A DNA stretch of 64,000 nucleotides, from NCBI GenBank assembly GCA_963717705.1, contig CAVQWT010000004.1, positions 558,001 through 622,000 of the forward strand, written 5' to 3'. The position numbers were made by a program, and so were the translations under genes. Position 1 is the first letter of the stretch. Each line of letters begins with the position of its first letter. Shown here in pieces: positions 7,822-15,766 of the stretch. The DNA is from CAVQWT01 sp963717705 (GTDB lineage: Bacteria; Pseudomonadota; Gammaproteobacteria; Burkholderiales; Casimicrobiaceae). The notes beneath the pieces are model-generated. The model ran no database searches. It had not been told where the DNA came from and worked only from the letters and a program-made list of their open reading frames with translations.

Positions 7822-10626
7822 ATGCCAATGGACCTCGCCGCCGCCCTCGCCTACAGCCGCTATGCCACCGCCGCGCTGGCCGCGCATCCGGAAGATCGCG
7901 CCTGGCTCGACGCGTCCGCGCGGGCGCCGTTCGACTGGCACGACGCGGACGCAACGCTGGCCGGCGTCGCCGGCGACCCGACCGCGGTGGCGGTCGCGGT
8001 GCGCGCGCTGCGGCGTCGGTTGATGCTGCACACGATCGCACGCGACCTCGCCGCCAATTGCGGGCTCTCCGAAGTCGTTGCAGCGGTGACGCGGCTCGCC
8101 GAAACGACGATCCGCGCGGTGATCGCCGCGCATCACGCCGCGCTGGTGGAGGCACACGGAACGCCGCGCGACCCGGTCGGCCGCGCGCAGGAACTGGTCG
8201 TCATCGGCATGGGCAAGCTCGGTGGCGGCGAGCTCAACGTCTCGTCCGACATCGACCTCGTGTTCACGTACCCGGACGACGGCGAGACCGACGGCGAGCG
8301 CGGCCTGTCCAACCGAGAGTTCTTTGACCGGCTGGGCCGCCGGGTCATCGGCGCGCTGCACGACCGCACGCCCGACGGCTATGTCTTCCGCGTCGACATG
8401 CGGCTGCGGCCCTACGGCGACAGCGGCCCGTTGACCGTGCCCTACGTCGCGCTGGAGCAGTACCTGATCGCGCAGGGACGCGCCTGGGAGCGCTACGCCT
8501 GGCTCAAGGCGCGGCCGCTGACCGGCTCGCGACACGACGAGCTCGCGGCGATCGTCACCCCGTTCGTGTTCCGCAAGTATCTCGATTACGACGCCTACGA
8601 GGGTCTGCGCGACATCCATCGCCAGATCCGCGAGCAGGGCAAGCGCCGTGACTACGCCGCCAACGTGAAGCTCGGCCCCGGAGGCATCCGCGAGATCGAG
8701 TTCATCGTGCAGGCGCTGCAGATCGTGCGCGGTGGCCGGGAGCCGGTGCTGCGCACGCGCGGCACGCTGCCCGCGATCGCGGCGATCGCCGAACGCGGGC
8801 TGATGCCGGCGGGCGCGGCGGACGAGTTGCGTGCCGCGTACGTGTTCCTGCGCGACGTCGAGCACCGGCTGCAGTACCGCGACGATGCGCAGACGCAGAC
8901 GCTGCCGGCGGACGACGACGAGCGCGCCGCGCTGGCGCAGGCTGCCGGCGCCGCCGGCACCACGGCGTTCGATGCGCTGCTCGACGCGCATCGGGGCGCG
9001 GTCTCGGCGCACTTTGCCGCGATCTTCGGGTCCGACGCCCCGCCCCCCGGCACCGCTGCGCCCGGGACGTCCACCGCCGGACCCGCGCCGGCTGGCGGCG
9101 CCGGCGCCACGGACCGAACGCTGCACGATGCGCTCGCCGCGGTCTGGCGCGGCGACGTCGCCCGCGACACCGCGCTGGCCACGCTCGGCGGTGCCGGCTT
9201 CGACGATCCGGCTGCGCTCGCCGACGGGCTCGAGCGCGTCAAGGCCGGTGCCCGCTACCTCGGACTGCCGGGACTTTCGCAGCAGCGCTTCGACGCGCTG
9301 GTGCCGCAACTGCTCGCCGTCGCCACAACGGCGGGCCCCGGGTCCGGCGTCGCCGACGACGCCACGCGGGCCTCGGCGCAGGAAGTCTTCCTGCGCCTGC
9401 TGGCTCTGCTGGAGACCGTCGCCCGTCGCAGCGCGTACCTCGCGCTGCTGAGCGAGCACCCGGCGATGCTGCCGCGCCTTGCCCAGCTGATGGGGGCGTC
9501 GGCATGGGCTGCCGCGTACCTCAACCGCCATCCGATCCTGCTCGACGAACTGCTCGATGCGCGGGTGCTGCTGGCCGAACCCGACTGGGAGGCGTGGCGG
9601 CGCGAACTCGGGCGCCTGCTTGCCGACCAGGTCGGCGATGCCGAGGGCCAGATGGACGCACTGCGCCATTTCCAGCACGCGCAGGCGTTCCGTCTGCTGG
9701 CGCAGGATCTCGCCGGGACGCTGACGGTCGAACGGCTCGCCGACCATCTCTCGGCACTTGCCGACATCATCCTGCAGGCCACGCTCGCGACGGTGTGGAC
9801 GCACCTCTGCGGTCCGGATGCGCCGCCGCCGCGGTTCGCGATCGTCGGCTACGGCAAGCTCGGCGGCAAGGAACTGGGCTACGCTTCGGACCTCGACCTC
9901 GTGTTCCTGTTCGATGGCGAAGGTGACGATGACGACGCGGCGCCCGAACGCTACGCGCGGCTTGCGCGGCGCCTCGTGACCTGGCTCAACAGCACCACCG
10001 CGGCAGGCCAGCTCTATGACACCGACCTGCGCCTGCGTCCGGACGGCGCCGCGGGGCTGATGGTGTCGTCGATGGCTGCCTTCCGCAAGTACCAGCGGAC
10101 CCAGGCCTGGCCCTGGGAGCACCAGGCGCTGACGCGGGCGCGGTTCGTCACCGGCGATGCCGCGCTGGGCGCCGCGTTCGAGAGCGAGCGCGACGCCATC
10201 CTGCGCCTGCCGCGCGATTCCGGGCAGTTGGCCGCGGACGTGGTCGAGATGCGCGTCAAGATGGCCGCGGGACACCCGAATCCCACCGACCGCTTCGACC
10301 TCAAGCACGACGCCGGCGGCATGGTCGACGTCGAGTTCGCGGTGCAGTACCTCGTGCTTGCCCACGCCGCCGCGCATCCCGCGCTGACGCGCAACCTCGG
10401 CAACATCGCGCTGCTGCGCATCGCCGGCGAGCTCGGGCTGGTCCCCGCGGCGACGGCGGCGGCGGCGGCGGATGCGTATCGCGATTTTCGCCGCCTGCAG
10501 CACCAGATCCGGCTCACCGACGCGCCGCACGCGCGGGTCGACCCGGCGTCGCAGCAGGAGCGACGCGCAGCCGTCACCGCGCTGTGGCAGGCGGTGTTCG
10601 GCGCGCCCTGGCGCCAGAGCGCCTGA
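7822..10626 (+). CDS. glnE: Bifunctional glutamine synthetase adenylyltransferase/deadenylase GlnE
   Basis: GlnE attaches AMP to glutamine synthetase, or removes it, in response to PII and glutamine. It has two nucleotidyltransferase domains in tandem, both visible: MGKLGGGELNVSSDIDLVF starting at residue 130 (adenylyl-removing half) and YGKLGGKELGYASDLDLVF starting at residue 677 (adenylyl-transfer half). The 934-residue length matches E. coli GlnE (946). I chose the ATG at 7822; another ATG two codons later is equally possible. A PII gene that would control this enzyme lies at 20.6-20.9 kb in the same window. The gene runs into ilvE on the same strand after 89 nt. Confidence 0.96.
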   Translation: MPMDLAAALAYSRYATAALAAHPEDRAWLDASARAPFDWHDADATLAGVAGDPTAVAVAVRALRRRLMLHTIARDLAANCGLSEVVAAVTRLAETTIRAVIAAHHAALVEAHGTPRDPVGRAQELVVIGMGKLGGGELNVSSDIDLVFTYPDDGETDGERGLSNREFFDRLGRRVIGALHDRTPDGYVFRVDMRLRPYGDSGPLTVPYVALEQYLIAQGRAWERYAWLKARPLTGSRHDELAAIVTPFVFRKYLDYDAYEGLRDIHRQIREQGKRRDYAANVKLGPGGIREIEFIVQALQIVRGGREPVLRTRGTLPAIAAIAERGLMPAGAADELRAAYVFLRDVEHRLQYRDDAQTQTLPADDDERAALAQAAGAAGTTAFDALLDAHRGAVSAHFAAIFGSDAPPPGTAAPGTSTAGPAPAGGAGATDRTLHDALAAVWRGDVARDTALATLGGAGFDDPAALADGLERVKAGARYLGLPGLSQQRFDALVPQLLAVATTAGPGSGVADDATRASAQEVFLRLLALLETVARRSAYLALLSEHPAMLPRLAQLMGASAWAAAYLNRHPILLDELLDARVLLAEPDWEAWRRELGRLLADQVGDAEGQMDALRHFQHAQAFRLLAQDLAGTLTVERLADHLSALADIILQATLATVWTHLCGPDAPPPRFAIVGYGKLGGKELGYASDLDLVFLFDGEGDDDDAAPERYARLARRLVTWLNSTTAAGQLYDTDLRLRPDGAAGLMVSSMAAFRKYQRTQAWPWEHQALTRARFVTGDAALGAAFESERDAILRLPRDSGQLAADVVEMRVKMAAGHPNPTDRFDLKHDAGGMVDVEFAVQYLVLAHAAAHPALTRNLGNIALLRIAGELGLVPAATAAAAADAYRDFRRLQHQIRLTDAPHARVDPASQQERRAAVTALWQAVFGAPWRQSA

Positions 10627-10674
10627 GCAGGCGCGGTCGCGCGGCGCCCGCCGGGCGGTCGCGCCGATTTCCGC

Positions 10675-10680
10675 TAAAAT
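10675..10680 (+). promoter_or_regulatory. Candidate -10 box of ilvE
   Basis: TAAAAT stands out in GC-rich sequence 35 nt before the ilvE ATG. The expected -35 position shows no consensus. A Shine-Dalgarno-like GGAGA (10704-10708) lies between it and the start codon. Confidence 0.4.
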
Positions 10681-10715
10681 CGACTCTTGACCCGCATCCC
10701 CTTGGAGAACCCGCC

Positions 10716-11639
10716 ATGTCGATGGCCGACCGCGATGGAGTGATCTGGTACGACGGCAAGATGGTGCCCTGGCGCGACGCCACGACGCATGTCCTGACCC
10801 ACACGCTGCACTACGGCATGGGCGTCTTCGAGGGCGTCCGCGCGTACAAGACCGACCGCGGCCCGGCGATCTTCCGGCTGCGCGACCACACCGACCGGCT
10901 GTTCCGCTCGGCCCACATCTTCGGCATGAAGATCCCGTTCACCAAGGACGAGATCGACGCCGCGCAGCTCGCCTGCGTCCGCGACAACAAGCTCGACTCG
11001 TGCTACATCCGGCCGATCGCGTTCTACGGGTCGCACGCGATGGGCGTCGCCGCCAAGTCCAACCCCGTCCGTGTCGCGATCGCCGCGTGGCCCTGGGGCG
11101 CGTACCTCGGCGCCGAGGGGCTGGAAAAGGGCATCCGCGTGAAGACCTCGTCGTTCACCCGGCACCACGTCAACATCACCATGACGGGCGCCAAGGCCTG
11201 CGCGAACTACCTCAACTCGATCCTCGCCAACCAGGAGGCGACCCACGACGGCTACGACGAGGCGCTGCTGCTCGACCCCGCCGGCTACGTGTCGGAAGGC
11301 TCGGGCGAGAACATCTTCCTGTTCATCGACGGCGCGCTGCACACGCCGGACATGGGCTCGGGCGCGCTCAAGGGCATCACCCGCGACACGGTGATGACGC
11401 TCGCGCGCGAGCTCGGCTACACCATCCACGAGCGGCGGATCCTCCGTGACGAGGTCTACTGCGCCGACGAGGCGTTCTTCACCGGCACCGCCGCCGAGCT
11501 CACGCCGATCCGCGAGCTCGACAACCGCGTCATCGGCACCGGCGGGCGGGGGCCGGTGACGGCGAAGCTGCAGGCGCTCTACTTCGACACGGTCAACGGC
11601 CGCAACCCGGCACGCGAAGCCTGGCTCGCCCGGGTGTGA
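10716..11639 (+). CDS. ilvE: Branched-chain amino acid aminotransferase IlvE
   Basis: This PLP enzyme makes the last step of leucine, isoleucine and valine synthesis and the first step of their breakdown. It is a fold-type IV transaminase of 307 residues. The Schiff-base lysine is K160 in TGAKACANYLNS, the same number as in E. coli IlvE. The family motif SEGSGENIF follows, then a C-terminal segment FFTGTAAELTPI that forms part of the cofactor phosphate site. The start is supported by GGAGA 8 nt upstream. The zinc-finger gene begins 2 nt after the stop codon, so they are cotranscribed. Confidence 0.96.
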   Translation: MSMADRDGVIWYDGKMVPWRDATTHVLTHTLHYGMGVFEGVRAYKTDRGPAIFRLRDHTDRLFRSAHIFGMKIPFTKDEIDAAQLACVRDNKLDSCYIRPIAFYGSHAMGVAAKSNPVRVAIAAWPWGAYLGAEGLEKGIRVKTSSFTRHHVNITMTGAKACANYLNSILANQEATHDGYDEALLLDPAGYVSEGSGENIFLFIDGALHTPDMGSGALKGITRDTVMTLARELGYTIHERRILRDEVYCADEAFFTGTAAELTPIRELDNRVIGTGGRGPVTAKLQALYFDTVNGRNPAREAWLARV

Positions 11640-11641
11640 CG

Positions 11642-11836
11642 ATGGCCGACGTGAAGGACGTGCCCGAAGTCGTCGTCACCGCGCCGGACCTGCCGGTCCA
11701 CTGCCCCAATCCCGCGATGCCGCTGTGGTCGTCGCATCCTCGCGTCTTCCTCGACGTCGCCGCGACCGGCACCGTGAGCTGCCCGTATTGCGGCACCCGG
11801 TACCGGCTCGACGGGCCGGCGCCGAAGGGTCACTGA
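11642..11836 (+). CDS. Small zinc-finger (zf-CHCC type) protein
   Basis: The 64-residue protein has the spaced ligands C, H, C, C (HCPNP, SSHP, SCPYCGTRY) of the CHCC zinc-finger family, which also includes the mitochondrial complex I subunit NDUFS6. Bacterial members are uncharacterised. In Betaproteobacteria this small gene is habitually found between ilvE and waaF, as here. An in-frame GTG at 11636 would overlap the ilvE stop. I prefer the ATG at 11642. Confidence 0.85.
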   Translation: MADVKDVPEVVVTAPDLPVHCPNPAMPLWSSHPRVFLDVAATGTVSCPYCGTRYRLDGPAPKGH

Positions 11837-11852
11837 CCACGCCGCGCGCGCG

Positions 11853-12896
11853 ATGACCGAGCGCCTGCTGGTCGTCGCGCCGTCGTGGGTGGGCGATGCG
11901 ATACTCTCCGAGCCGCTGATCGCGCTGCTGCGCGAGCCGTTCGGCGATCCGAACATCGACGTCCTGGCGCCGCCCTGGTGCGGCCCGGTCTACGCGAGGA
12001 TGCGTGGCGTCGCGCGGGTCATCGACAACCCGCTGCCTCACGGAGCGCTCGACCTCGCCGCTCGACGCGCCGTCGCGGCGGAGTTGCGGAAGGCGAACTA
12101 CCGGCGGGCGTTCGTGCTGCCGAATTCTTGGAAGTCCGCGCTGATCCCGTGGCTCGCCGGCATTCCGCACCGCACCGGCTATCGCGGCGAGCATCGCTAC
12201 GGCCTGCTCAACGATCGGCGCCGGCTCGACCCGCGGGCGATGCCGCGGCTGGTCGACCGCTTCGCGGCGCTGGCCGGCAATCCCGGGGTGCAGGTGCCGA
12301 CGCCGCCGGCCCCGGTGCTGGTGCCCGACGTCGCCAACCGCGGCGCCGCGGTCGAGGCGCTGCGGCTGCGCACGACCGCGCCGGTGGCGGTGCTGTGCCC
12401 GGGCGCCGAATACGGCCCCGCCAAGCGCTGGCCGCCCGCGCATTTCGCCGCGCTGGCGACGCGGCTGCTGGCGGACGGATTCCAGGTCTGGATCATCGGC
12501 TCGCCCAACGACAAGGACGCCGCCGCCGACGTGGTGCAGCGGCTGGGCGCGATCCCCGAGGAGCGCCGGGTGCGCGACCTCACCGGCCGCACCGACCTCG
12601 GGACGGCGATCGACCTCCTGTCGCTTGCGCGCGTCGTCGTCAGCAACGACTCCGGCCTGATGCACGCCGCGGCGGCGGTGGGCGCGCCGCTGGTCGCGCT
12701 GTTCGGCTCGTCGTCGCCCGCGTACACGCCGCCGCTGGCGGCCTCGGCGCACATCGCGCGGATCGACATCGCGTGCAGCCCGTGCTTCAAGCGCGAATGC
12801 CCGCTCGGCCACCTGCGCTGCCTGACCGACCTCGCCCCGGCCGCGGTGTATGATCTCGTCCGCGTCGCCGCGGCCGAAGCCGCGCCGGCACCCTGA
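11853..12896 (+). CDS. waaF: Lipopolysaccharide heptosyltransferase II WaaF
   Basis: WaaF adds the second heptose to the LPS inner core from ADP-heptose at the cytoplasmic face of the inner membrane. The 347-residue protein shows the glycosyltransferase family 9 layout. The N-terminal acceptor side begins VAPSWVGDAILSEPL. The donor side carries CPGAEYGPAKRWP and SNDSGLMHAAAAVGAPLVALFG. The late CSPCFKRECPLGHLRC segment is typical of the family. It is cotranscribed with ilvE and the zinc-finger gene, and the NTF2-like gene follows after 9 nt. Heptosyltransferase I is similar, but the WVGDAILS opening and the cysteine-rich tail favour WaaF. Confidence 0.93.
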   Translation: MTERLLVVAPSWVGDAILSEPLIALLREPFGDPNIDVLAPPWCGPVYARMRGVARVIDNPLPHGALDLAARRAVAAELRKANYRRAFVLPNSWKSALIPWLAGIPHRTGYRGEHRYGLLNDRRRLDPRAMPRLVDRFAALAGNPGVQVPTPPAPVLVPDVANRGAAVEALRLRTTAPVAVLCPGAEYGPAKRWPPAHFAALATRLLADGFQVWIIGSPNDKDAAADVVQRLGAIPEERRVRDLTGRTDLGTAIDLLSLARVVVSNDSGLMHAAAAVGAPLVALFGSSSPAYTPPLAASAHIARIDIACSPCFKRECPLGHLRCLTDLAPAAVYDLVRVAAAEAAPAP

Positions 12897-12905
12897 CCGC
12901 CCCCC

Positions 12906-13343
12906 ATGGCCAAGACGCGGACCCCGCCCATCTACACGACGCCGCAGGACGCCGCGCTGGCGTTTTACCAGGCGTTCGAGGCGAAGAACGTCGACGCCAT
13001 GATGGGGACGTGGGCCGACGACGAGGAAATCGTCTGTGTGCATCCCGGAGGCACGCGGCTGGTGGGGTACGACGCGGTGCGGTCGGGCTGGGACCAGCTG
13101 TTCTCCGGCGACGCGAGCCTGACCTTCCGCTTGCAGGAAATCGTCGTCATCGAGTCGGTCGGCATGGCGATGCAAAGCGCGATCGAGGTGGTGTCGCTGG
13201 GAGCGGACGGCAGCACCCGCGGCTACGCGGTGGCGACCAACGTCTTCCTGCGCACGCCGGTCGGCTGGCGCCTGCTGGTCCACCACGCGTCGTCGGTGCC
13301 CGCCGCCGCCGCGCCCTCGGCGCCGGAAGGTCCGCTGCACTGA
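12906..13343 (+). CDS. NTF2-like/SnoaL-fold protein of unknown function
   Basis: The 145-residue sequence looks like a single nuclear transport factor 2 (SnoaL-like) domain. It has an early helix DAALAFYQAFEAKNVDAMM, a WADDEEIVCVHPGG segment, a GYDAVRSGWDQLF helix and a closing strand GWRLLVHHAS. These alpha+beta cones bind small ligands or act as minor enzymes, and the sequence does not reveal which. It is the last gene of the glnE-to-waaF strand run and converges on tldD with a 63-nt gap. Confidence 0.75.
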   Translation: MAKTRTPPIYTTPQDAALAFYQAFEAKNVDAMMGTWADDEEIVCVHPGGTRLVGYDAVRSGWDQLFSGDASLTFRLQEIVVIESVGMAMQSAIEVVSLGADGSTRGYAVATNVFLRTPVGWRLLVHHASSVPAAAAPSAPEGPLH

Positions 13344-13406
13344 CCGGGAATTGCCCGCCGTCGCGCAGCGCGGGCCGGTGGGGGCGCACCCGCGCCGATG
13401 CGGGGG

Positions 13407-14870
13407 TCAGGCGGTCCCGCCGACGGTGAGGCCGTCGATCTTCAGCGTCGGCTGGCCGACGCCGACAGGGACGCTCTGGCCGTCCTTGCCGCAGGTGCCG
13501 ACACCCGCGTCCATCGCCAGGTCGACGCCGACCATCGACACCCGCGTCAGCACGTCCGGCCCGTTGCCGATCAGCGTCGCCCCCTTGACCGGATAGGCGA
13601 GCTTGCCGTTCTCGATCTTCCAGGCTTCGGCCGCGGAGAACACGAACTTGCCGCTGGTGATGTCGACCTGGCCGCCGCCGAAGTTGGCCGCGTAGAGCCC
13701 GTCCTGCACCGACGCGAGGATCTCCGCCGGATCGCGATCGCCGGCCAGCATGACGGTGTTGGTCATCCGCGGCATCGGCAGATGCGCGAACGACTCACGC
13801 CGGCCGTTGCCGGTCGCCGCGACGCCCATCAGCCGCGCATTCAGCTGGTCCTGCATGTAGCCCTTCAGGATCCCATCCTCGATCAGCACCGTGCGCTGCG
13901 TGGCATTGCCCTCGTCGTCGATGTTGAGCGAGCCGCGTCGCTGCGCGATCGTGCCGTCGTCGACGACGGTGATCCCCTTGGCCGCGACCTGCTGCCCGAC
14001 GCGGCCGGCGAACGCGCTGGTGCCCTTGCGGTTGAAGTCGCCTTCCAGCCCGTGGCCGATCGCCTCGTGCAGCAGGATGCCGGGCCAGCCGGGTCCAAGC
14101 ACGACGGTCATCGTTCCGGCCGGCGCGTCGCGCGCGCCGAGGTTCAGCACCGCCTGGTCGACCGCCTGCCGCGCGTAGCGGTCGAGCATCGCCTCGTCGA
14201 AGTAGGCGTAGTCGAAGCGGCCGCCGCCGCCGCCGTAGCCCTGCTCGCGCCGGCCCCCCTCCTCGACGATCACCGTCAGCGACACCCTGACCAGCGGCCG
14301 CACGTCGGCGGCGACCAGACCGTCGCTGCGCGCGACCAGGATCGCCTCGTACTCGCCGGCAACCGACGCCATCACCTGCACCACGCGGCGGTCCAGCGCC
14401 CGCGCCTTCTGCTCCAGCCGTTCGAGCAGCGCGACCTTGGCCGCCTCGGACAGCGAGACCACCGGGTCCTGGGGCAGGTAGAGCGAGCGCGCGGGGCCGA
14501 GGCGCCCGACCGGCGCGACGGCAGATTGCCCCTGCCGGCCGATCGCGCGGGCAGCGACCGCCGCCTCCTCGAGCGCCGCCAGCGAGATGTCGTCCGAATA
14601 GGCAAACGCCTGGCGCTCGCCGTGCACCGCCCGCACGCCGACGCCGCGGTCGATGGAGAAGGCGCCCGACTTGACGATGCCTTCCTCGAGACTCCAGCTC
14701 TCCACCCGCGAGTACTGGAAATACAGGTCGGCGAAATCGACCTCGTGCGTATGGATCGACGCCAGGACGCGCGACAGGTGGGCGTCGTCGAGCTGCGCGG
14801 GATCGAGGAGCAGACGGCGCGCCTCGGCCACGAGTGCGGCGCCGACGGGGGGAAGCGAGAGATCGGTCAC
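13407..14870 (-). CDS. tldD: Metalloprotease TldD
   Basis: TldD is the zinc-dependent subunit of the TldD/TldE peptidase, which trims unfolded peptides such as microcin B17 precursor and CcdA. The zinc site HEAIGHGLEGDF starts at H268, and GTCGKDGQ appears near the C-terminus. I chose GTG at 14870 because it gives 487 residues, close to E. coli TldD (481). An in-frame ATG at 14954 would add an unconserved proline-rich leader. The partner tldE is not in the window. The gene converges on the NTF2-like gene and is followed upstream by a 167-nt gap, in which I see no gene, before livF. Confidence 0.94.
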   Translation of the reverse strand: MTDLSLPPVGAALVAEARRLLLDPAQLDDAHLSRVLASIHTHEVDFADLYFQYSRVESWSLEEGIVKSGAFSIDRGVGVRAVHGERQAFAYSDDISLAALEEAAVAARAIGRQGQSAVAPVGRLGPARSLYLPQDPVVSLSEAAKVALLERLEQKARALDRRVVQVMASVAGEYEAILVARSDGLVAADVRPLVRVSLTVIVEEGGRREQGYGGGGGRFDYAYFDEAMLDRYARQAVDQAVLNLGARDAPAGTMTVVLGPGWPGILLHEAIGHGLEGDFNRKGTSAFAGRVGQQVAAKGITVVDDGTIAQRRGSLNIDDEGNATQRTVLIEDGILKGYMQDQLNARLMGVAATGNGRRESFAHLPMPRMTNTVMLAGDRDPAEILASVQDGLYAANFGGGQVDITSGKFVFSAAEAWKIENGKLAYPVKGATLIGNGPDVLTRVSMVGVDLAMDAGVGTCGKDGQSVPVGVGQPTLKIDGLTVGGTA

Positions 14871-15037
14871 GGTGGGCCTGGGAAGATGGGCCGGCGGGAA
14901 GCCGGCCCGGGTGAGAAAGGCGCCATTGTCGAAGGTTCCGCGGTCTGCCGGCAAGCGCCGCGACGGCCGGGAGCGACCCCGCCGCCGGCAGGGGAATGCG
15001 AGGCCGCAGGGCGCCCGCCTGCCGGCGATGCCCGCGA

Positions 15038-15766
15038 CTACGCCACGGCCGCCTTCCCGAGGTAGGTGGCGGCGACCCGCGGATTGGCCGCAAGCTCGGC
15101 GCTCGGCCCCTCGATGGCGAGCTCGCCGGTCTCGAGGACGTAGCCGTAGTCCGCGACCTGCAAGGCGGCGCGGGCGTTCTGCTCGACAAGCAGGATCGAC
15201 ACACCGGTCGCCCGCAGGCTGGAAACGATGCTGAAGATCTCGCGGACGATCAGCGGCGCAAGACCGAGCGACGGCTCGTCGAGCATCAGCAGCCTCGGCT
15301 TGCCCATCAGCGCGCGCCCCATCGCCAGCATCTGGCGTTCGCCCCCGGACAGCGTGCCGGCAAACTGCGCACGGCGCTCGGCCAGGCGCGGAAAGCGCTG
15401 GTAGACCTCGTCCAGTGTTTGCCGCCAGGCGCGATCGCCCCGCCGGACCCGTTGGAACGCGCCTAGCTCGAGGTTGTCGGCGACGCTCATGCCCGAGAAC
15501 AGCTCGCGCCGCTCCGGAACCAGGATGAGCCCGCGCGCGACCCGCTGCTCGACCGGCAGCGCGGAGGCCGCCTCGCCGGCGTAGGCGATGCGGCCGCGCG
15601 ACGGCAGCAGGCCCATGATCGCCGCCAGCAGCGTCGTCTTGCCGGCGCCGTTGGGGCCGATCACGGTGACGATCCGGCCCTCGCTCACCTTCAGCGATAC
15701 GTCGTGCACCGCCTCGACCTTGCCGTACGCGACGTGCAGCCGTTCGACTTCGAGGATCGTCGTCAT
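15038..15766 (-). CDS. livF: Branched-chain amino acid ABC transporter ATPase LivF
   Basis: This is one of the two ATPases of a HAAT-type uptake system. The 242-residue protein shows Walker A (GPNGAGKTT), the signature LSGGERQ, Walker B (LLMLDEPSLGLAP) and a switch histidine region replaced by LLVEQN, as usual in LivF. The ATG at 15766 overlaps the stop of the LivM-LivG gene by 4 nt, indicating translational coupling. It is the last gene of the livK-livH-livMG-livF operon. Confidence 0.94.
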   Translation of the reverse strand: MTTILEVERLHVAYGKVEAVHDVSLKVSEGRIVTVIGPNGAGKTTLLAAIMGLLPSRGRIAYAGEAASALPVEQRVARGLILVPERRELFSGMSVADNLELGAFQRVRRGDRAWRQTLDEVYQRFPRLAERRAQFAGTLSGGERQMLAMGRALMGKPRLLMLDEPSLGLAPLIVREIFSIVSSLRATGVSILLVEQNARAALQVADYGYVLETGELAIEGPSAELAANPRVAATYLGKAAVA

